From Agapetus fuscipes (taxonomy: Eukaryota; Arthropoda; Insecta; Trichoptera; Glossosomatidae), in assembly GCA_951799405.1 (NCBI GenBank), contig OX637356.1:8083229-8147228 (forward strand): DNA of 64,000 bases. Direction: 5' to 3'. Under the pieces are notes generated by a model that searched no databases, was not told the DNA's origin, and saw only the letters and a program-made list of their open reading frames with translations. Both the position numbers and the translations under genes were made by a program. Below, piece after piece: positions 1 through 11,272 of the stretch (within the stretch, counting starts at the first letter, position 1; each line of letters begins with the position of its first letter).

Positions 1-872
1 GTTGCAACTAAGATAAAAGATACATTACATATATTTGAGACTCAGATAATCCTTAATCTTCGTGCAGAAAAGATGCCTCTTGAAGAAAACAATGCCAGCG
101 AAACGTCGAGAGTAATGTAAGTTTTTCCAATACAGTCCAGAGCGATTTTAATTTATTTATGTTTCCACGTCTACAGTTACTCTCGTTTATACCTTATCAT
201 TATGTTACACATATAAACGTTTGGTAACATCGCTTTGGACAACAAAACATTTTTTTTAAGCTTCAAAATTGACAAATTTAAAATTCTCCTTCATTTTAAA
301 ATAAAATAATCCACCCTAATCTCGCAACAATTTATATTTTAAAGTGCACTGCCTTATTGAATAACAAAAAATTCTCAAAAAAAAAATCCATCACATAATG
401 AAGTTACCGAGTCAAGGGGAGAGAGCAAGGTATGAGAGGGGGGAGAGGGGAATAATCTTTTGATTATAAAAAAGCACTCCGGCTTTTAACAGCCTCCTTG
501 TTGTGCAAAAATAATATTGCGTACGCCGTAATAATATTAAAATCTTGCGAAATTTAAATGACGTGATAAAATCGGGACCGGCCTCTCTGCAGACGCTTCC
601 CTTGGGGTCATAAAATCCTGAGCGAAAAACAAAAATATGTCCGATCCGTGCGAAAATGGTTTACGCGGGCCTTGTAACGAGCTGAAAGTAGATCGTATGG
701 AAATTTAGGAGTCTGTATCCATTAAATTTGCGTTACAAATACTGCAGGGAAAAATAATATTAAAGCTTTAATTTGATGTTTTGGTCAAATTTTGTTCTTA
801 AAAATGCGATTAGGCGTGTCAGGAATAATTTTCGGTTTCATTGTTCTTAAAAACCCAGATATTTTTAGCGAT
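1..872. other. AT-rich DNA, no gene seen
   Basis: No coding, RNA or recognisable repeat signal was found on either strand. A purine-rich patch rich in G lies near 412-450. The rest is AT-rich with A and T runs. Confidence 0.5.
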
Positions 873-1006
873 AGGGCTTACTCAGTCATCACAAAACATG
901 AGAACCAGGCCCGCCGGGAGATGAGAAAAAACCCAATTCAGGTGAACTGGTTGGTTTAAGACCGGCCATACTAAAATAAATAGATGCCACACTCCACAGA
1001 CACTCG
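873..1006 (+). mobile_element. SINE-B fragment (3' half)
   Basis: It matches the SINE-B body: a stretch like 'cttactcagcc-ttcac', then a degenerate 'cttcaactgaagtggttgg' block, then 'aaaataaatag' followed by 'ccac'. The tRNA-like head is missing, so this is a decayed, 5'-truncated copy. Confidence 0.6.
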
Positions 1007-1227
1007 CTGAATGATGTAAAGAATGGCACCTTGTATGCAGCTTGGTTGTATTATAATAAGTCATTTCTACAAGAAAACTCTTCACTTCATAATGGTTTTG
1101 ACTTTTGACTGTGAAATTTTCAATTACAATCTAAAATTACATTTTTCCTTAGTTTATCCTTCAAATTTCCAAATATTTTTTAATTTCAAAGTTCTGCTTT
1201 CTCCATAATGTGTCACCATAAATTTCC

Positions 1228-1535
1228 GGCTCATAGATCAGTTTCTAGAGCGCTTGCACTCCATACTGAGAGCTCGGGTTCGAATACCACCGAGGACGTC
1301 AGAAAATAAAATATCGGCAAGGCTTACTCTGTTACTCAGCCTTCACAATAAATAAACATCAAGGGTTCGAGTGCTGGGAAAACTCCACTTCAACTAAAGT
1401 GGTTGGCGTAAGGCTGGCCTCCTTATCTGTAAACTGTTAACATAAATAGGTTCACTCGCCACTTGCGATCTCTTCGGGGAGAAAGCGGCAAGCAGTGACA
1501 CTATATGCGTAACTCAGTTGCGTTGCGTTGGCGTA
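1228..1535 (+). mobile_element. SINE-B, near full length
   Basis: The tRNA-like head runs from about 1232 to 1300. It has an A-box-like 'tagatcagtttctagag' and a perfect B box, GGTTCGAAT. The family body follows: 'tactcagccttcac', the 'cttcaactaaagtggttgg' block, 'aaataggttcactcgccac', and the end 'agttgcgttgcgttg'. SINE-B elements would be transcribed by RNA polymerase III and moved by a LINE (family knowledge). This copy is diverged in the anticodon region and is not a tRNA gene. Confidence 0.8.
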
Positions 1536-1887
1536 GTCTCTTTATTTCTATATAACTCTTGAGTTATTGTAGCCAGACACTGGTGAAAGATTGAGAAGTA
1601 TGCAGAAGCGAAGTGAAGAGCAGGGAAGAGCAGAAGAGAGTAGGTAAGATGTGAAACTGCGGCAGGACTGCATAATCCATTATGAGCGAGGAAATTCATT
1701 CCCAGCGCGGTCAAAATATGAATATATTTATGTTTGCGTTTTCCCCTTTTCTCTGAAATTTGCATGGCAAGGCATTTGGAAACCAATCTTCCCGCAAAGT
1801 ATGAATTGTAACATATTTATACATTATATTTACTGCGAAATAGTTAAACAAATAGTTGAAAGAAATTAAGATTGTGTATTTTATAAA
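1536..1887. other. No feature seen
   Basis: Unique-looking AT-rich DNA. The short ORFs here have no recognisable domain and overlap on both strands. Confidence 0.4.
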
Positions 1888-2115
1888 TTAATCTTTACAG
1901 TAAATTTCAGAGATAAATGAACATTTAGGATTCATATAAAAGTATTCCCACAAACAAACACGTACAAATTTGCGTTTTTTATTTGCCGCAAGTAAACTTA
2001 AAAAATGAAACCTGAATCTCAAAATATGAAGATGATGCCGTGCAACTCTTGTTAAACTTCTTGGAAAAGTAAACCATTTTGTACAATTTGGATGGTCAGT
2101 CTCATACAAAACTAT
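1888..2115 (-). mobile_element. SINE-A, old copy
   Basis: On the minus strand the order matches SINE-A: 5' 'tatgagactgaccatcc', then 'aatggtttactttt', 'caagagttgcac', and 3' 'atgaatcctaaatg'. Many substitutions, and the tail is lost. Confidence 0.65.
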
Positions 2116-3089
2116 AAGCAAAGGAAATGCAGAAAAGACAAATTACTGTTCAATGGGAACCCACATTTATTTTCAGTTTTTGATTTGGCTTTTGTAAATA
2201 AATACAGCCAAACATAAGGTACACTAGCATTTTCTCTCGTTAACTCAAAACGCTGTTATCTTTTTTATACTAAAAATGATTGCACGTAAATTTCTATCAT
2301 CATTCAAGCACAACACATGAAATTTTAGAAAACTTTTCAAGAACGAGCAAACCTAAAAACTGTGGACTCTAAGCTCTCATCATTTTAGGACTGAAAAAAA
2401 TACACGGACACAAAAATGCAGACACATTTTATTATGAAATAGTACCCACACCATCTTGTTTTACACATAAAAAATGGAGATTTACTCGGCTTGGAGCGTG
2501 TTTGTCCTTATAATATTACTCTGGGAGCTTCGCGGTCTCTGTCCTCTGGTTTTTACCCTTTCCACATACTATTATATATATGTAAAAACCCAACTATACC
2601 CCGAACATTCAGCTATTCTATCTTTTACTGGCTCTTTTCATTCCTTGTCCTTTTTCGGGACTTCGATTCCTTTTTTTCTTTTCTCGAAATTTATCGTTCA
2701 CCTTGGTTGTTTTCTATTCTGACTTTAACCCGTTATTTTTCTGTCTCTTCCAGACTTGTAGCTATAAGTTTTTCCTATGTGCATAACGTATTCACACACC
2801 TCAAGAGCTGGCTGTGAGCTCGGCAATCGCTATAGCGATTTATAAATAGTGCCAAATACACAAGTCGTGAAGCTGATTGAATCATTGGCGACCAGTCTTT
2901 GGTTAAGGCGTATAAATTTTTGAAGCTTGCGAAGTTCATATTTTGAAAAAATAACTGCGCACTGTGGGAATCTCTCTTTTCGTTTCTTCCCTATCCGTAC
3001 GTCTACATATCCCTCTGCTTTTTTTTCATACTCTGAATGTTTGTCTTCACCTCTATTGTATCTACCCATCTATTTGCTTTCCTGAAGTA
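2116..3089. other. No feature seen
   Basis: Mostly AT-rich. From about 2480 the plus strand becomes pyrimidine-rich, leading into the minisatellite at 3090. Overlapping ORFs near 2474-2817 reflect this T/C bias rather than a gene. Confidence 0.4.
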
Positions 3090-3672
3090 CCCTGAAAGTA
3101 TGTCGCCGCCTTTTTTTGCTTCTTATTATACCCTTTTCCCACCCATCCCCTTTCTTTTCTTCATATCCTGGACGCATATTATTTTACCACTCCATACTTC
3201 TTCACCTCTTTGCTTCTTCCTCTACCCTCACTTCCAACCCTCTCTTCTCTTACTGCGCGCACCCTGAACGTATGTTTTTACTTCTTCCTACTTCTTCACC
3301 TCTTTGCTTCTTTCTCTACCCTCACTTTCAACCCTCGCTTCTCTTACTCCGCGCACCCTGAACGTATATTTTTACCTCTTCATACTTCTTTGCCTCTGTA
3401 TAATCTTGTCTCTTTGTCTACCCTCATTTCTAACCACCCCTTCTCTTATTCCAAGCACCCTGAATGTATGTTTTTACCTCTCCATACTTCTTCACCTCTT
3501 TGGTTCTTCCTCTACCCTCACTTTCGCCCATCCCTTCTCATATTCCTAACACACTGAACGTATGTTTTCACCTTTCCATACTTCTTTGCCTCTGTATAAC
3601 CTTACTTCTTCCTCTACCCTCACTTCCAACCATCCCTTCTCTTATCCCAAGCTCCCTGAACGTATGTTTTCA
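3090..3672. repeat. Minisatellite, about 95-102 bp units
   Basis: The anchor word 'ccctgaacgtatgttttt' or a variant recurs at 3090, 3166, 3262, 3356, 3458, 3551 and 3654, giving spacings of 76, 96, 94, 102, 94 and 102. Later units alternate between a 94-bp form and a 102-bp form carrying 'cctctgtataa', so the real period is a dimer of about 196 bp. The plus strand is strongly pyrimidine-rich. Overlapping Ser/Leu/Pro-rich ORFs are by-products of the repeat. Confidence 0.85.
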
Positions 3673-3931
3673 TTGTACGGCGGGGATAAGCCGGCTGAAT
3701 GGGATCGGCTTCCACGCCGGACACGCCAAGTGGAAATGAATGGAGAGCCAGATACGAAGATCAGGAGATGCCCTGCCTCACGGTCGATACAATTTTATCG
3801 CTCTCGTGAATGTGTTTCGCTCAAATAAAGTGAAATGCCTCGGTTGAATAAATTGAAATGCTTAATGACTCAAACCTCGAATATACCTATAAGTAGATCG
3901 TGTAAGATAACATAAAAAAATTGTATTTTTT
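3673..3931. other. Moderately GC-rich unclassified DNA
   Basis: Just after the minisatellite lies a GC-richer block (3673-3800) containing 'gggatcggcttcc'. No protein or RNA is recognised. Confidence 0.35.
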
Positions 3932-4182
3932 AGGGTTTGGTGGTTTACACAGTGAAAGTCCATTGTATATTAATTAAAAAACACACTGTTTCAATTCACT
4001 CATTATTTATTTTAAATATGCCAAACGTTTTCGCCTAAAAAGGCATCCTCAGGACAATGACAATAATAGAATTTTGATTTGTCATTGTCATTGTCCCGAG
4101 GATGCCTTTTTAGGCGAAAACGTTTGGCATGTTTAAAATAAATAATAAGTGAATTGATACAGTGTGTTTTTTAATTAATATA
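3932..4182. mobile_element. Foldback element D1 with hammerhead-like cores
   Basis: Two arms of about 100 bp (3966-4066 and about 4079-4182) are nearly perfect inverted copies with a short centre. Each arm carries a word of the form CTGAGGA, GCC, loop, GGC, GAAA. On the minus strand of the left arm (about 4021-4056) the hammerhead core CUGANGA...GAAA is intact; the right arm has CCGAGGA. The outer flank 3932-3974 ('gtggtttacacagtgaaag') recurs inverted at the edge of D2 (11626-11668), so it belongs to the element. Hammerhead cores of this kind are known from Penelope-like elements and animal retrozymes; the assignment here is inference. Confidence 0.7.
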
Positions 4183-5954
4183 AAGTTTTTGTAGATACTG
4201 TTTTTTTTTATTGAAACTCAAATATTTAAATTTGGTGATAAATTTTTCAATAAATTACTTTGAAATCGACTGATTCACACAAAAATGGAAAAAATGGATT
4301 TTAAGAATGCATCGCACATTGTTGTTACCAAAAATCTTTAGAACGAATAACATGATTACATAAAAAATCTATTTCTTAAGTCTGAAGTTAATATTAAAAA
4401 TTCAAACTATTTTTGTTAGATATACGAGTATTTAAATAGAACAAAAGACAGTAATATAAGATTCTTGTTTTTTGTAATGAGAAAACACAGAACATTGCAT
4501 TATCTGTGCGACTTATTTAGAAGTTCACTGGCAGTCATTCTTTTCAACACATGACAGTAAACTTTAAGAGCTTTTGAGTGCTAAAAATATATTTTTTGTC
4601 ATAATTTAAAGCAAATATTCAGTCAACCGCCGAAAGGATTTAACGACCGCCATTCTCTAAAACATTATTCTCTCTCAGATAGATCTGGGATAAGGGAGGT
4701 AGCTTGATTTACGACCCTTTCATAAGGCGCTAAAATATTATAATACACCCACAGCTGAAATAATATATAATTTAAGATCTATAATAAAAACGTTTTTTTA
4801 TGATTTCATTGTAAGAAATAATTCAAAACCTTGCGTTTTTGTTGAAAAAAAATCACACACAAATTACTCGCATTATATACTTACGTAATTTTTTAATCAC
4901 TGCTGGTCAATCTTTCAATATCTGCTCCAGGCAAATCTCGCCTTATATACTAGTACTGGAGAAGAGACTAGAATAAAATTTTGCTTGTCTAGATCCACAC
5001 TCTTGAAAATTTGGATACTGTGCTGGAAGTTTCTAGTTACTTGTGTAGGTTTGAAGTGCACTCTCAGCTGCTATAATTATTACTTTGTAGTTGCTAGTAA
5101 TAATGAACTTGTAAATAATAAATTTTTCATTTAACAATACTAAGGTCCTGTATTTTCAACGGAAGCATAGCGACTTTGTACTGAATGGAAAAAAAACGCA
5201 CTAATGTCAATCGTATGGGTAGTTTTTTTTATCCTTTTGAAATCATATATCTACACGATAGAAATAGGTAAAATAAAGTACAAAACAACGTTTCTATTCT
5301 TCAACAAAAAGACGCGAGATAAATTAGTAACAGAAAAAAAATTGTATCTCGTAATCGAAGGTTGTTATAGGTGCATTACGTAACATTTTATGACTCATCG
5401 ATGGATGTTTCGGAAGCTCCATTATTGCAAAAATCACCAGTAATTTTTTTTCCAAAAACCTCACGTTTTACTCAAGAATTTTCAAAACTGTACACGCTTA
5501 TTGGGAACAGTTTTCCACCACTGTGAAAAAGCAATTCGAAGAAATTTATTATTTCATATTCGAGAATTCGCCAATATTAAATGCCATAAATTATTGATAT
5601 TTTATTGCAGAAGGGAGGAAGGTAGTTACTATCTGCCGACAAATGTGGTGTAAGGGGGGGAGGGGGTGCACAATAAATCGGTCACAGTCCGCAAGGGAAG
5701 ATTCAATCTCAGCCCTTGAGAGAAAAGTCCTCCCTTACTGCAGGTTTCAAGTGGTGAAAGTAGCCACATGAAAAATATACGGAGACTAGTGGAAGGGATT
5801 TACGTTAGAGAAAATTGATTTTGAAGTTTGTTAGGTAATGTTACACATATTCAGGATATTGTGTAGTGGTGTTTGATTGATTTGTGTTAGTGGAAGAATA
5901 ATTGTATCTAGAAATAAATAGACGCTTATGTAAGTACCTGATAATAATTTGTAA
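4183..5954. other. No feature seen
   Basis: About 1.8 kb of AT-rich DNA without a recognisable repeat or ORF. One G-rich run lies near 5650-5668 on the plus strand. Confidence 0.45.
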
Positions 5955-6206
5955 TTGTTGGCTTATAGGTTGATATGCGGCTGACCACCAATGCTGTAAA
6001 AATGATTCACTTTGCCAATGTCACCCCTGTTACAGGGAAGGACGGCAAGAGTTGCGGGCTTATGTTTATTTGAGATTGGGTTTTTATATTGTAGGTCCAC
6101 ATGCGGCATGTGTTAGTGCGAAATTATACATGTCTGCTTGTGGGAATGCATTTAATATAAAAATGAAATGATACATATCTTTGCAGCTTAGATTAGATTA
6201 GATTAG
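5955..6206 (+). mobile_element. SINE-A, full length
   Basis: It runs from 'cttataggttgatatgcgg' to the tail (TTAGA)n at about 6189-6206. It holds both family hairpin words: 'cccctgttacaggg' and the perfect inverted word CACATGC-G-GCATGTG. An element this regular, present in tens of copies with one 5' end, fits a SINE. The possible pol III boxes ('taggttgatatg' and 'gattcactttgcc') are weak. Confidence 0.85.
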
Positions 6207-6547
6207 TTCGAGATTAATAAGGTGTGGAATCAAATGTTCTGGTGAACTCTAGAAAGGTGGTTTGTAACGATTCTCAATGTTTCGAGAATGACCTTTATTT
6301 AGGTATTAATTAAAGGCCAAAATTCCCTGCAGTTTCAGGTGTCAATAAATCTCTGAACTACAATGTGAAAGTGTTTAAATTAAATCATTAAATAAATTGA
6401 AAAAAATAAACAAACCGCAGTTTTTAGTAAAAAGGAAATCCCTAACTGTTCGATTCTCACCAAAGTTCTCGGAAATGGTATTTTCTGATTCATTGTTTAT
6501 TTCTAGTTCATATAGTACAGACACAACTTATTTAGTCTTTAAAGGAA
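6207..6547. other. No feature seen
   Basis: AT-rich unique-looking DNA between two SINEs. Confidence 0.4.
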
Positions 6548-6652
6548 ATGAGAACCTGTCATCTCGATGAAAATAAATAGGTTCCACAATCCACACGCCA
6601 CATGCGATCCAATCAGGGACAACGCTGTAAGAAGTTGCACTAATTGCGTTGC
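6548..6652 (+). mobile_element. SINE-B fragment (3' end)
   Basis: Contains 'aaaataaataggttcca', 'cgccacatgcgatc' and 'aagaagttgcac' in SINE-B order. Head and mid body are missing. Confidence 0.65.
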
Positions 6653-6899
6653 TGTTTTTCAAGGAAATTCAATTTTTATAGATTTTTATGGGAATTCGAT
6701 ATTAACATTCTTTAAAACAGTATAAACAATATTATGCAGGTTTGTATAAATATAACAAATTTTGCAAAAAAATAAAACACAAATGTGAATATTTTACTTT
6801 GAAAATTTGGAAAAATGAAACTTTAAGAGAAATGTGTTTTCAAAAGCGATGGCCTATTTTGGAATGACGTAACCTCTACCAGAGCCCCATATATAACCC

Positions 6900-7015
6900 A
6901 ACCATGATGAATACCAAAAAGTGTATGAATACTAAAACAGCGCCTCTAGTGAGAGCTTAAGATTACATATATTTTTTGGTTAACGCTATAGTTCATTCTA
7001 CAAGTAAAATTTCAT
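6900..7015 (+). repeat. Family E relic
   Basis: Holds the family word 'gtatgaatactaaaacagcg' followed by 'cctctagtgag'. This recurs in diverged form near 13.8, 19.0, 23.6, 31.0, 33.7-34.1, 44.0, 50.3, 50.8 and 54.0 kb. No termini can be drawn for this copy. Confidence 0.4.
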
Positions 7016-7318
7016 ACTTTGGGTACAAGCGCCCACTCTTTGCCACAGAAAAAGTTTCAAAACTTCCAATATCGCAATATTTCATAAGATTTTATTCCGT
7101 AATAGTTTTTTTTATCGTTAAAATACTTTATGCCCAAGTTTGCGGACCCCTAATAATATGAAATATTTTTGAAGATTTGGTAAGAACCATTTTTATTACC
7201 GTATTTTTTCTCTACTCTCTGAAAGCATATTCATAATATTTCAGTGTGGCAGATAGAAAAAAGTTGACAGGCTAATAAAAACACTTCAATTTTTTTTTTT
7301 AAATGTAATCCCTTTACT

Positions 7319-7485
7319 TATAGGTTTGCATAAGGCTGACTGCCCATGCTGTCAAAAATAGTTGACTTTACCAATGTCCCTCCGTTTCAGGAAAAGTCAG
7401 CAAAAGTTGCAGAGCTTATGTTAATTTGGGGTTTGTATGAATTGTAAGTACCTACACCAGGCGCATGCATAGGGTATACGCAAAT
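7319..7485 (+). mobile_element. SINE-A, truncated and diverged
   Basis: Starts 'tataggtttgcataaggctg', then 'ccatgctgtc', 'ccgtttcaggaaaagtcagc' and 'agttgcagagcttatgtt'. The 3' third decays after about 7485. Confidence 0.7.
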
Positions 7486-7904
7486 ATATACATTTCAGTA
7501 TAAATGTTGTCTTCCATTCATTTACAAGAATGGCTCCAATTGAACTTAAATTTTGAATTGTACATCTGAATATCAAGCTTAAATGTTTTTTTACCATATA
7601 TTGCCTACCTATTAGAGGCATCTGCCTGTATGGGATGCACGTCCCTGACATTACTAGTTATGTTCAGATAGCGCTATGAATCACTTAGTAAATTTGTTCG
7701 ATAGGACACGAACGAATGACCTGGTATTCATTCGAAATTCAGTTATCTAAAAAAACACACATTTTTATATCAAGTACACTAATTTTAATCAGTATTTATA
7801 AAAAAAACTTTCCAATACAAATATAATTAAAAGCCAAATCACCCTAATAAAACACATAAAAAAACATACTAAGCCTACTGGTGTGACGTAACTGTATTTA
7901 TTAT

Positions 7905-8245
7905 TATGTGTTGTAAAAAATGATTCAGTTTGCCATTGTCACCTCTGTTTCAGGGAAGGTCAGCAAGAGTTGCAGGGCTGATATTCACTTCTGCTTGTGA
8001 GAATGCTTTTAATATGAATCATAAGAGCCCGTTCCCACTGGTCGGGTTTCGGATGCGTATATCAATCGGAGGTTCCAGTGGCAGAACATTATGTATGGAG
8101 CTATGCACACTTGTCAACAACCGATTTTGTCCGAAATGTTCTGCAACTGGAACCTCCGATGAATATACGGATCCGACGCCCGACAAGTGGGAACGGGCTC
8201 TAAATGAAATATATCTTGGAAACTTAGATAATGGATTATGGAGAG
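7905..8245 (+). mobile_element. SINE-A, internally deleted, split by a MITE
   Basis: The left part (7905-8024) carries 'ctgtttcagggaaggtcagc', then jumps to 'ttctgcttgtgagaatgc', an internal deletion. The right part (8204-8245) resumes at 'atgaaatatatcttgg' and ends 'agataatggatta', a decayed tail. A 176-bp MITE sits between them at 8025-8200. Confidence 0.75.
8025..8200. mobile_element. MITE, Harbinger type, TAA target duplication
   Basis: Terminal inverted repeats of about 65 bp begin GAGCCCGTTCCCACT and contain 'tcggaggttccagt' in both arms. The element is bounded by TAA at 8022-8024 and 8201-8203. The flanking sequence rejoins into uninterrupted SINE-A. A three-base TWA-type target site is typical of PIF/Harbinger elements; no transposase is encoded. 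The overlapping ORF is a by-product. Confidence 0.8.
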
Positions 8246-8904
8246 TATTTGGCAGAAAAACTGTAATAACGATTTGCCCAGTGGAGGAATGTCACTTTTT
8301 TTTTGTATATGGAATTTTAACTGAGCCCATTCAAATATACAGTTTATGATCACTTTTTCCGCACCGCGAGTATCACTCGTATTTCTGAATTGTAAATTCT
8401 TCACTTCTCACACAACACATTATTTTATTCATGACTTTTGACTTTCGAGTGCTGCCAACGTATCGTGTTTCCATTGCTCTTATTTCGCACCAACTTTTCC
8501 GTCGGGGCTTTCATAAATTTAAATAGAATTTTTGCATTGATTTACGAGGCTTAAAATATGAAAAAGTCTAGCGTGAGAGCGCTTGCGGTGCGACGCGTTT
8601 TATCGTGCTCTGTACAAGGCTTTTCCTCGGCTTCGGCATTTCCATTTTGGTTTAGGAATTTTCAATCTGTTGGCAGTAAAGCCTTTGAGCGATGGAACTG
8701 ACTAACAAAATAATATTGTCCGTTTGAGTCTATGAAACTACGTGTTCATTTTCAAGCTAAATTTCGAAACTTGTCTAAACCTTTTACAAAAATATATCAC
8801 TTTCATTTTTTATGCAAAGTCTCCGACTCGGAAATTTAAAAAACTTTACTTCGCCTTCATAAGAAGTAAGGACCTTTCCCCTCGGTAGTATCCTTCCTCA
8901 AGTC
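8246..8904. other. No feature seen
   Basis: AT-rich with a slightly GC-richer stretch near 8570-8640 (words with 'gcgcttgcgg' and 'gacgcg'). No recognised function. Confidence 0.4.
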
Positions 8905-8965
8905 AGCTGCCCCCCTTACTTGTAGAAAAAAATAGGTTCAACTCACGACATGTGAACATATGTAT
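8905..8965 (+). mobile_element. SINE-B fragment
   Basis: Words 'ccccccttacttgtagaaaa' and 'aaataggttcaactcacgac' match the SINE-B 3' body with substitutions. Confidence 0.5.
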
Positions 8966-9075
8966 CGGGTATAAGGTAAGACTATAAGTTAGGCCTATTC
9001 ACGTTTTTTATACCATAAAACTGATCTTCAGTTTGAATTTTAAATGAAAATGATAAAACTATTTTTTTTTATATA

Positions 9076-9342
9076 ATCTTAATCTTAATCTTAATCTAAG
9101 CTGCAAAGATATATATATATATCATTAAGGATTTATATTAAACGCATTGCCACAAGCTGACATGTATAAGTTCGCGCTAACACATGCCGCATGTAGACCT
9201 ACAATATAAAAACCCAATCTCAGAGCATAAGCTCTGCAACTCTTGCCGACCTTCCCTGAAACAGGGGTGACATTTGCACAGTGAACCATTTTTTACAATA
9301 TGGGTGGTCCACCTCATACCAACGTAGAAGTCAAGGAATAAT
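9076..9342 (-). mobile_element. SINE-A, full length
   Basis: Reading the minus strand: 5' 'ttccttgacttctacgttgg', 'cccctgtttcagggaaggtc', 'gcaagagttgcagagctt', 'atgcggcatgtg', and a tail of (TTAAGA)n-type units (9076-9100). The tail unit has drifted from TTAGA. Confidence 0.85.
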
Positions 9343-9884
9343 AGTTTTAAAAAATACATTTTGATGAAAACAAGATGACAAAATATATAAACAACAATTT
9401 TAAAGTTTTCTCTTTTTTTAAATCACTCAATTTCGCCACCTCAATTTCATAAATTTCAAGGTGCAAACCAAAAATAGGAGGGACGCTGGGAAAATAAAAA
9501 AAAAAACACCTCCATGATCCTTCAATTCAAATCTATGTTGAAATAGCAGCTTAAAACAAGACGTAATAATGTTGTATCAGATAGAAAAAGAAACCAGTAA
9601 TTGAGTAAAACACTAGAAAAGTGTAGCATATTCACTTTCCATTTGAAATTTAAAAGTATGTAGATTGTATATGAAAGAAGAGATTTTCTTTTTCTGAGAG
9701 CACAATGCGTCCACTGAGCCCGGCCGCAAAAAGGCTGGCACATTAAGGCGCTACGCGGGCCGTTACCAAATCCCTGCGCTGTCTACGAAATCCCTACTAG
9801 CGTCTACGCCGGCCGCAATAAAGCTACGCAGACTTGGCAGGGACAAACAGACTAAAGAGAAAGTACCGTATACCATACTTAATA
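9343..9884. other. No gene; GC-rich CGTAG-word patch
   Basis: Most is AT-rich. At 9715-9850 lies a GC-richer patch with repeated 'gtctacg' and 'ggccg' words, resembling patches at 57.7, 59.1 and 61.6 kb. Confidence 0.35.
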
Positions 9885-10165
9885 CAAGCATGTTAAATCA
9901 GAATAGAGCATGGTAAATCGTCCTCTTAGTGCTTTTTTGTCTTATGTCCATCAGAGGTTATTTCACATGAGCAATGTTTGCTTGTGCACTGGAAATTGAT
10001 TTTGAAAATGTATAAAACAACTCTCACATGATCGTGTTTTACGGTTTTTTCTAGCTCAGATTATGTAGAATGTGATTTTTAAGGCAATGTCATTAAATGG
10101 TCAGCTTTAAATCAAATAGTGGATAAGCCAAACAAGCACTGAGGGGACGAAATTTGGAAGAAAGG
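9885..10165 (+). repeat. Family H repeat, unclassified
   Basis: Contains 'agctcagattatgtagaatg', 'tgatttttaaggcaat' and 'gtggataagccaaacaa'. All recur with changes at 43120-43210, and part recurs inverted near 15.5 kb. No termini or coding potential seen. Confidence 0.45.
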
Positions 10166-10263
10166 CACAAGGTAAAAGGAAAAAAAGCCGTATACTTATT
10201 ATCTTGAAAAAATGACTGTCGAAATAAATTTGAATTTTAAATCAAAATGGTTTAGTACCTACA

Positions 10264-10494
10264 ATAATCTTTAAGCTTTAGTCTTAGTTGCAAAAAAATA
10301 AGTACGTTTAAGGCACTATCTGTCACATGTAAATTTGTGCTTACACATGAATTATGTGTACACACAAAATAAACCAAACCTCACATGAACATAAGCTTTG
10401 CATCTCTTGCCACTTTTCCCTAAAACCGGTGTTTGATATTTCAAAGTAAACCAAGTTGTACACCCTCATACCAAACTATTTATAGTCAAGAACT
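10264..10494 (-). mobile_element. SINE-A, diverged
   Basis: Minus strand carries 'gttcttgactataaatagtt', 'agagatgcaaagcttatgtt' and 'gtaagcacaaatttacatgt'. Diverged in the middle; tail reduced to 'gactaaagctt'. Confidence 0.65.
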
Positions 10495-11130
10495 CATATT
10501 TGATAATTCTATAACAATTAAAACAATTTTTTTTATTTAATTTAAGAATTACGTATTAAAAATTTACTCATGTCACATCTATTCTGTGACAAATTAAGTA
10601 GTCAAAGATGTTGTCCACGATTGGCGATGAAACGTCAGCTCAGGAAATACTTTTGGTCAATGATCAATATACCCCAAGACAATATTTATTTTTCGTGCTA
10701 CAGCTGTCAGTGAAAACTGCTGAATCTTTATAACACATGTCTTTTCTGTTTTATGAAAAATAAACGTTAATCTACTCTAAGGTTAATCATTGCTAATTTT
10801 TGGAATGTTTTCAAAGTTCTCAGTTTTTTTTTTATATTTTCAGTGACCTACGACATTTTTGTAGAAGACATTTCTTTCAATATTGTCCTCTGAACATCGT
10901 AAAAGGCCTTGCTACCCACAATACCTTCCCGCAATTATTTTCTCTTTCCGGACTGTGTTTTACCGGTGACGTCCGGATTTTCCGGATAAACCTTCTTACG
11001 TTCAAATAAATATATTTTTTGTGTGTAGAAAACATCACTATATTAATGGTATCCATCAATGCATTGTTCAGTTTACGTGACCAAGATACACATAAAGGAT
11101 GCACGTATAGTGTAACTTTTTGGTGCGTTC
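10495..11130. other. No feature seen
   Basis: AT-rich unique-looking DNA. Short ORFs on both strands show no domain. Confidence 0.4.
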
Positions 11131-11272
11131 CCAAAGAGATCGCATGTAGCGAGTGGTACCTATTTATTTTTACAGGTAAGAAAGCCGACCATTCACCGCC
11201 CACATCAGTTGAAGGGGGGGGGTTTCCCAGCTCTCGAGAGAGCTAGTACTCATTTCTTGTGAAGGTGTTAGG
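11131..11272 (-). mobile_element. SINE-B fragment (body)
   Basis: Reading the minus strand: 'taacaccttcacaagaaatg', 'gagctgggaaacc', the 'cttcaactg' block, then 'cctgtaaaaataaatagg' and 'ccactcgctacatgcgatc'. The tRNA head and the last 50 bases are missing. Confidence 0.7.

Noticed and set aside
3116..3828. Stacked Ser/Leu/Pro-rich ORFs
   Set aside because: They are by-products of a pyrimidine-rich minisatellite, open in several frames at once.
7930..8349. 139-codon plus-strand ORF
   Set aside because: It is composed of a SINE-A piece and a MITE.
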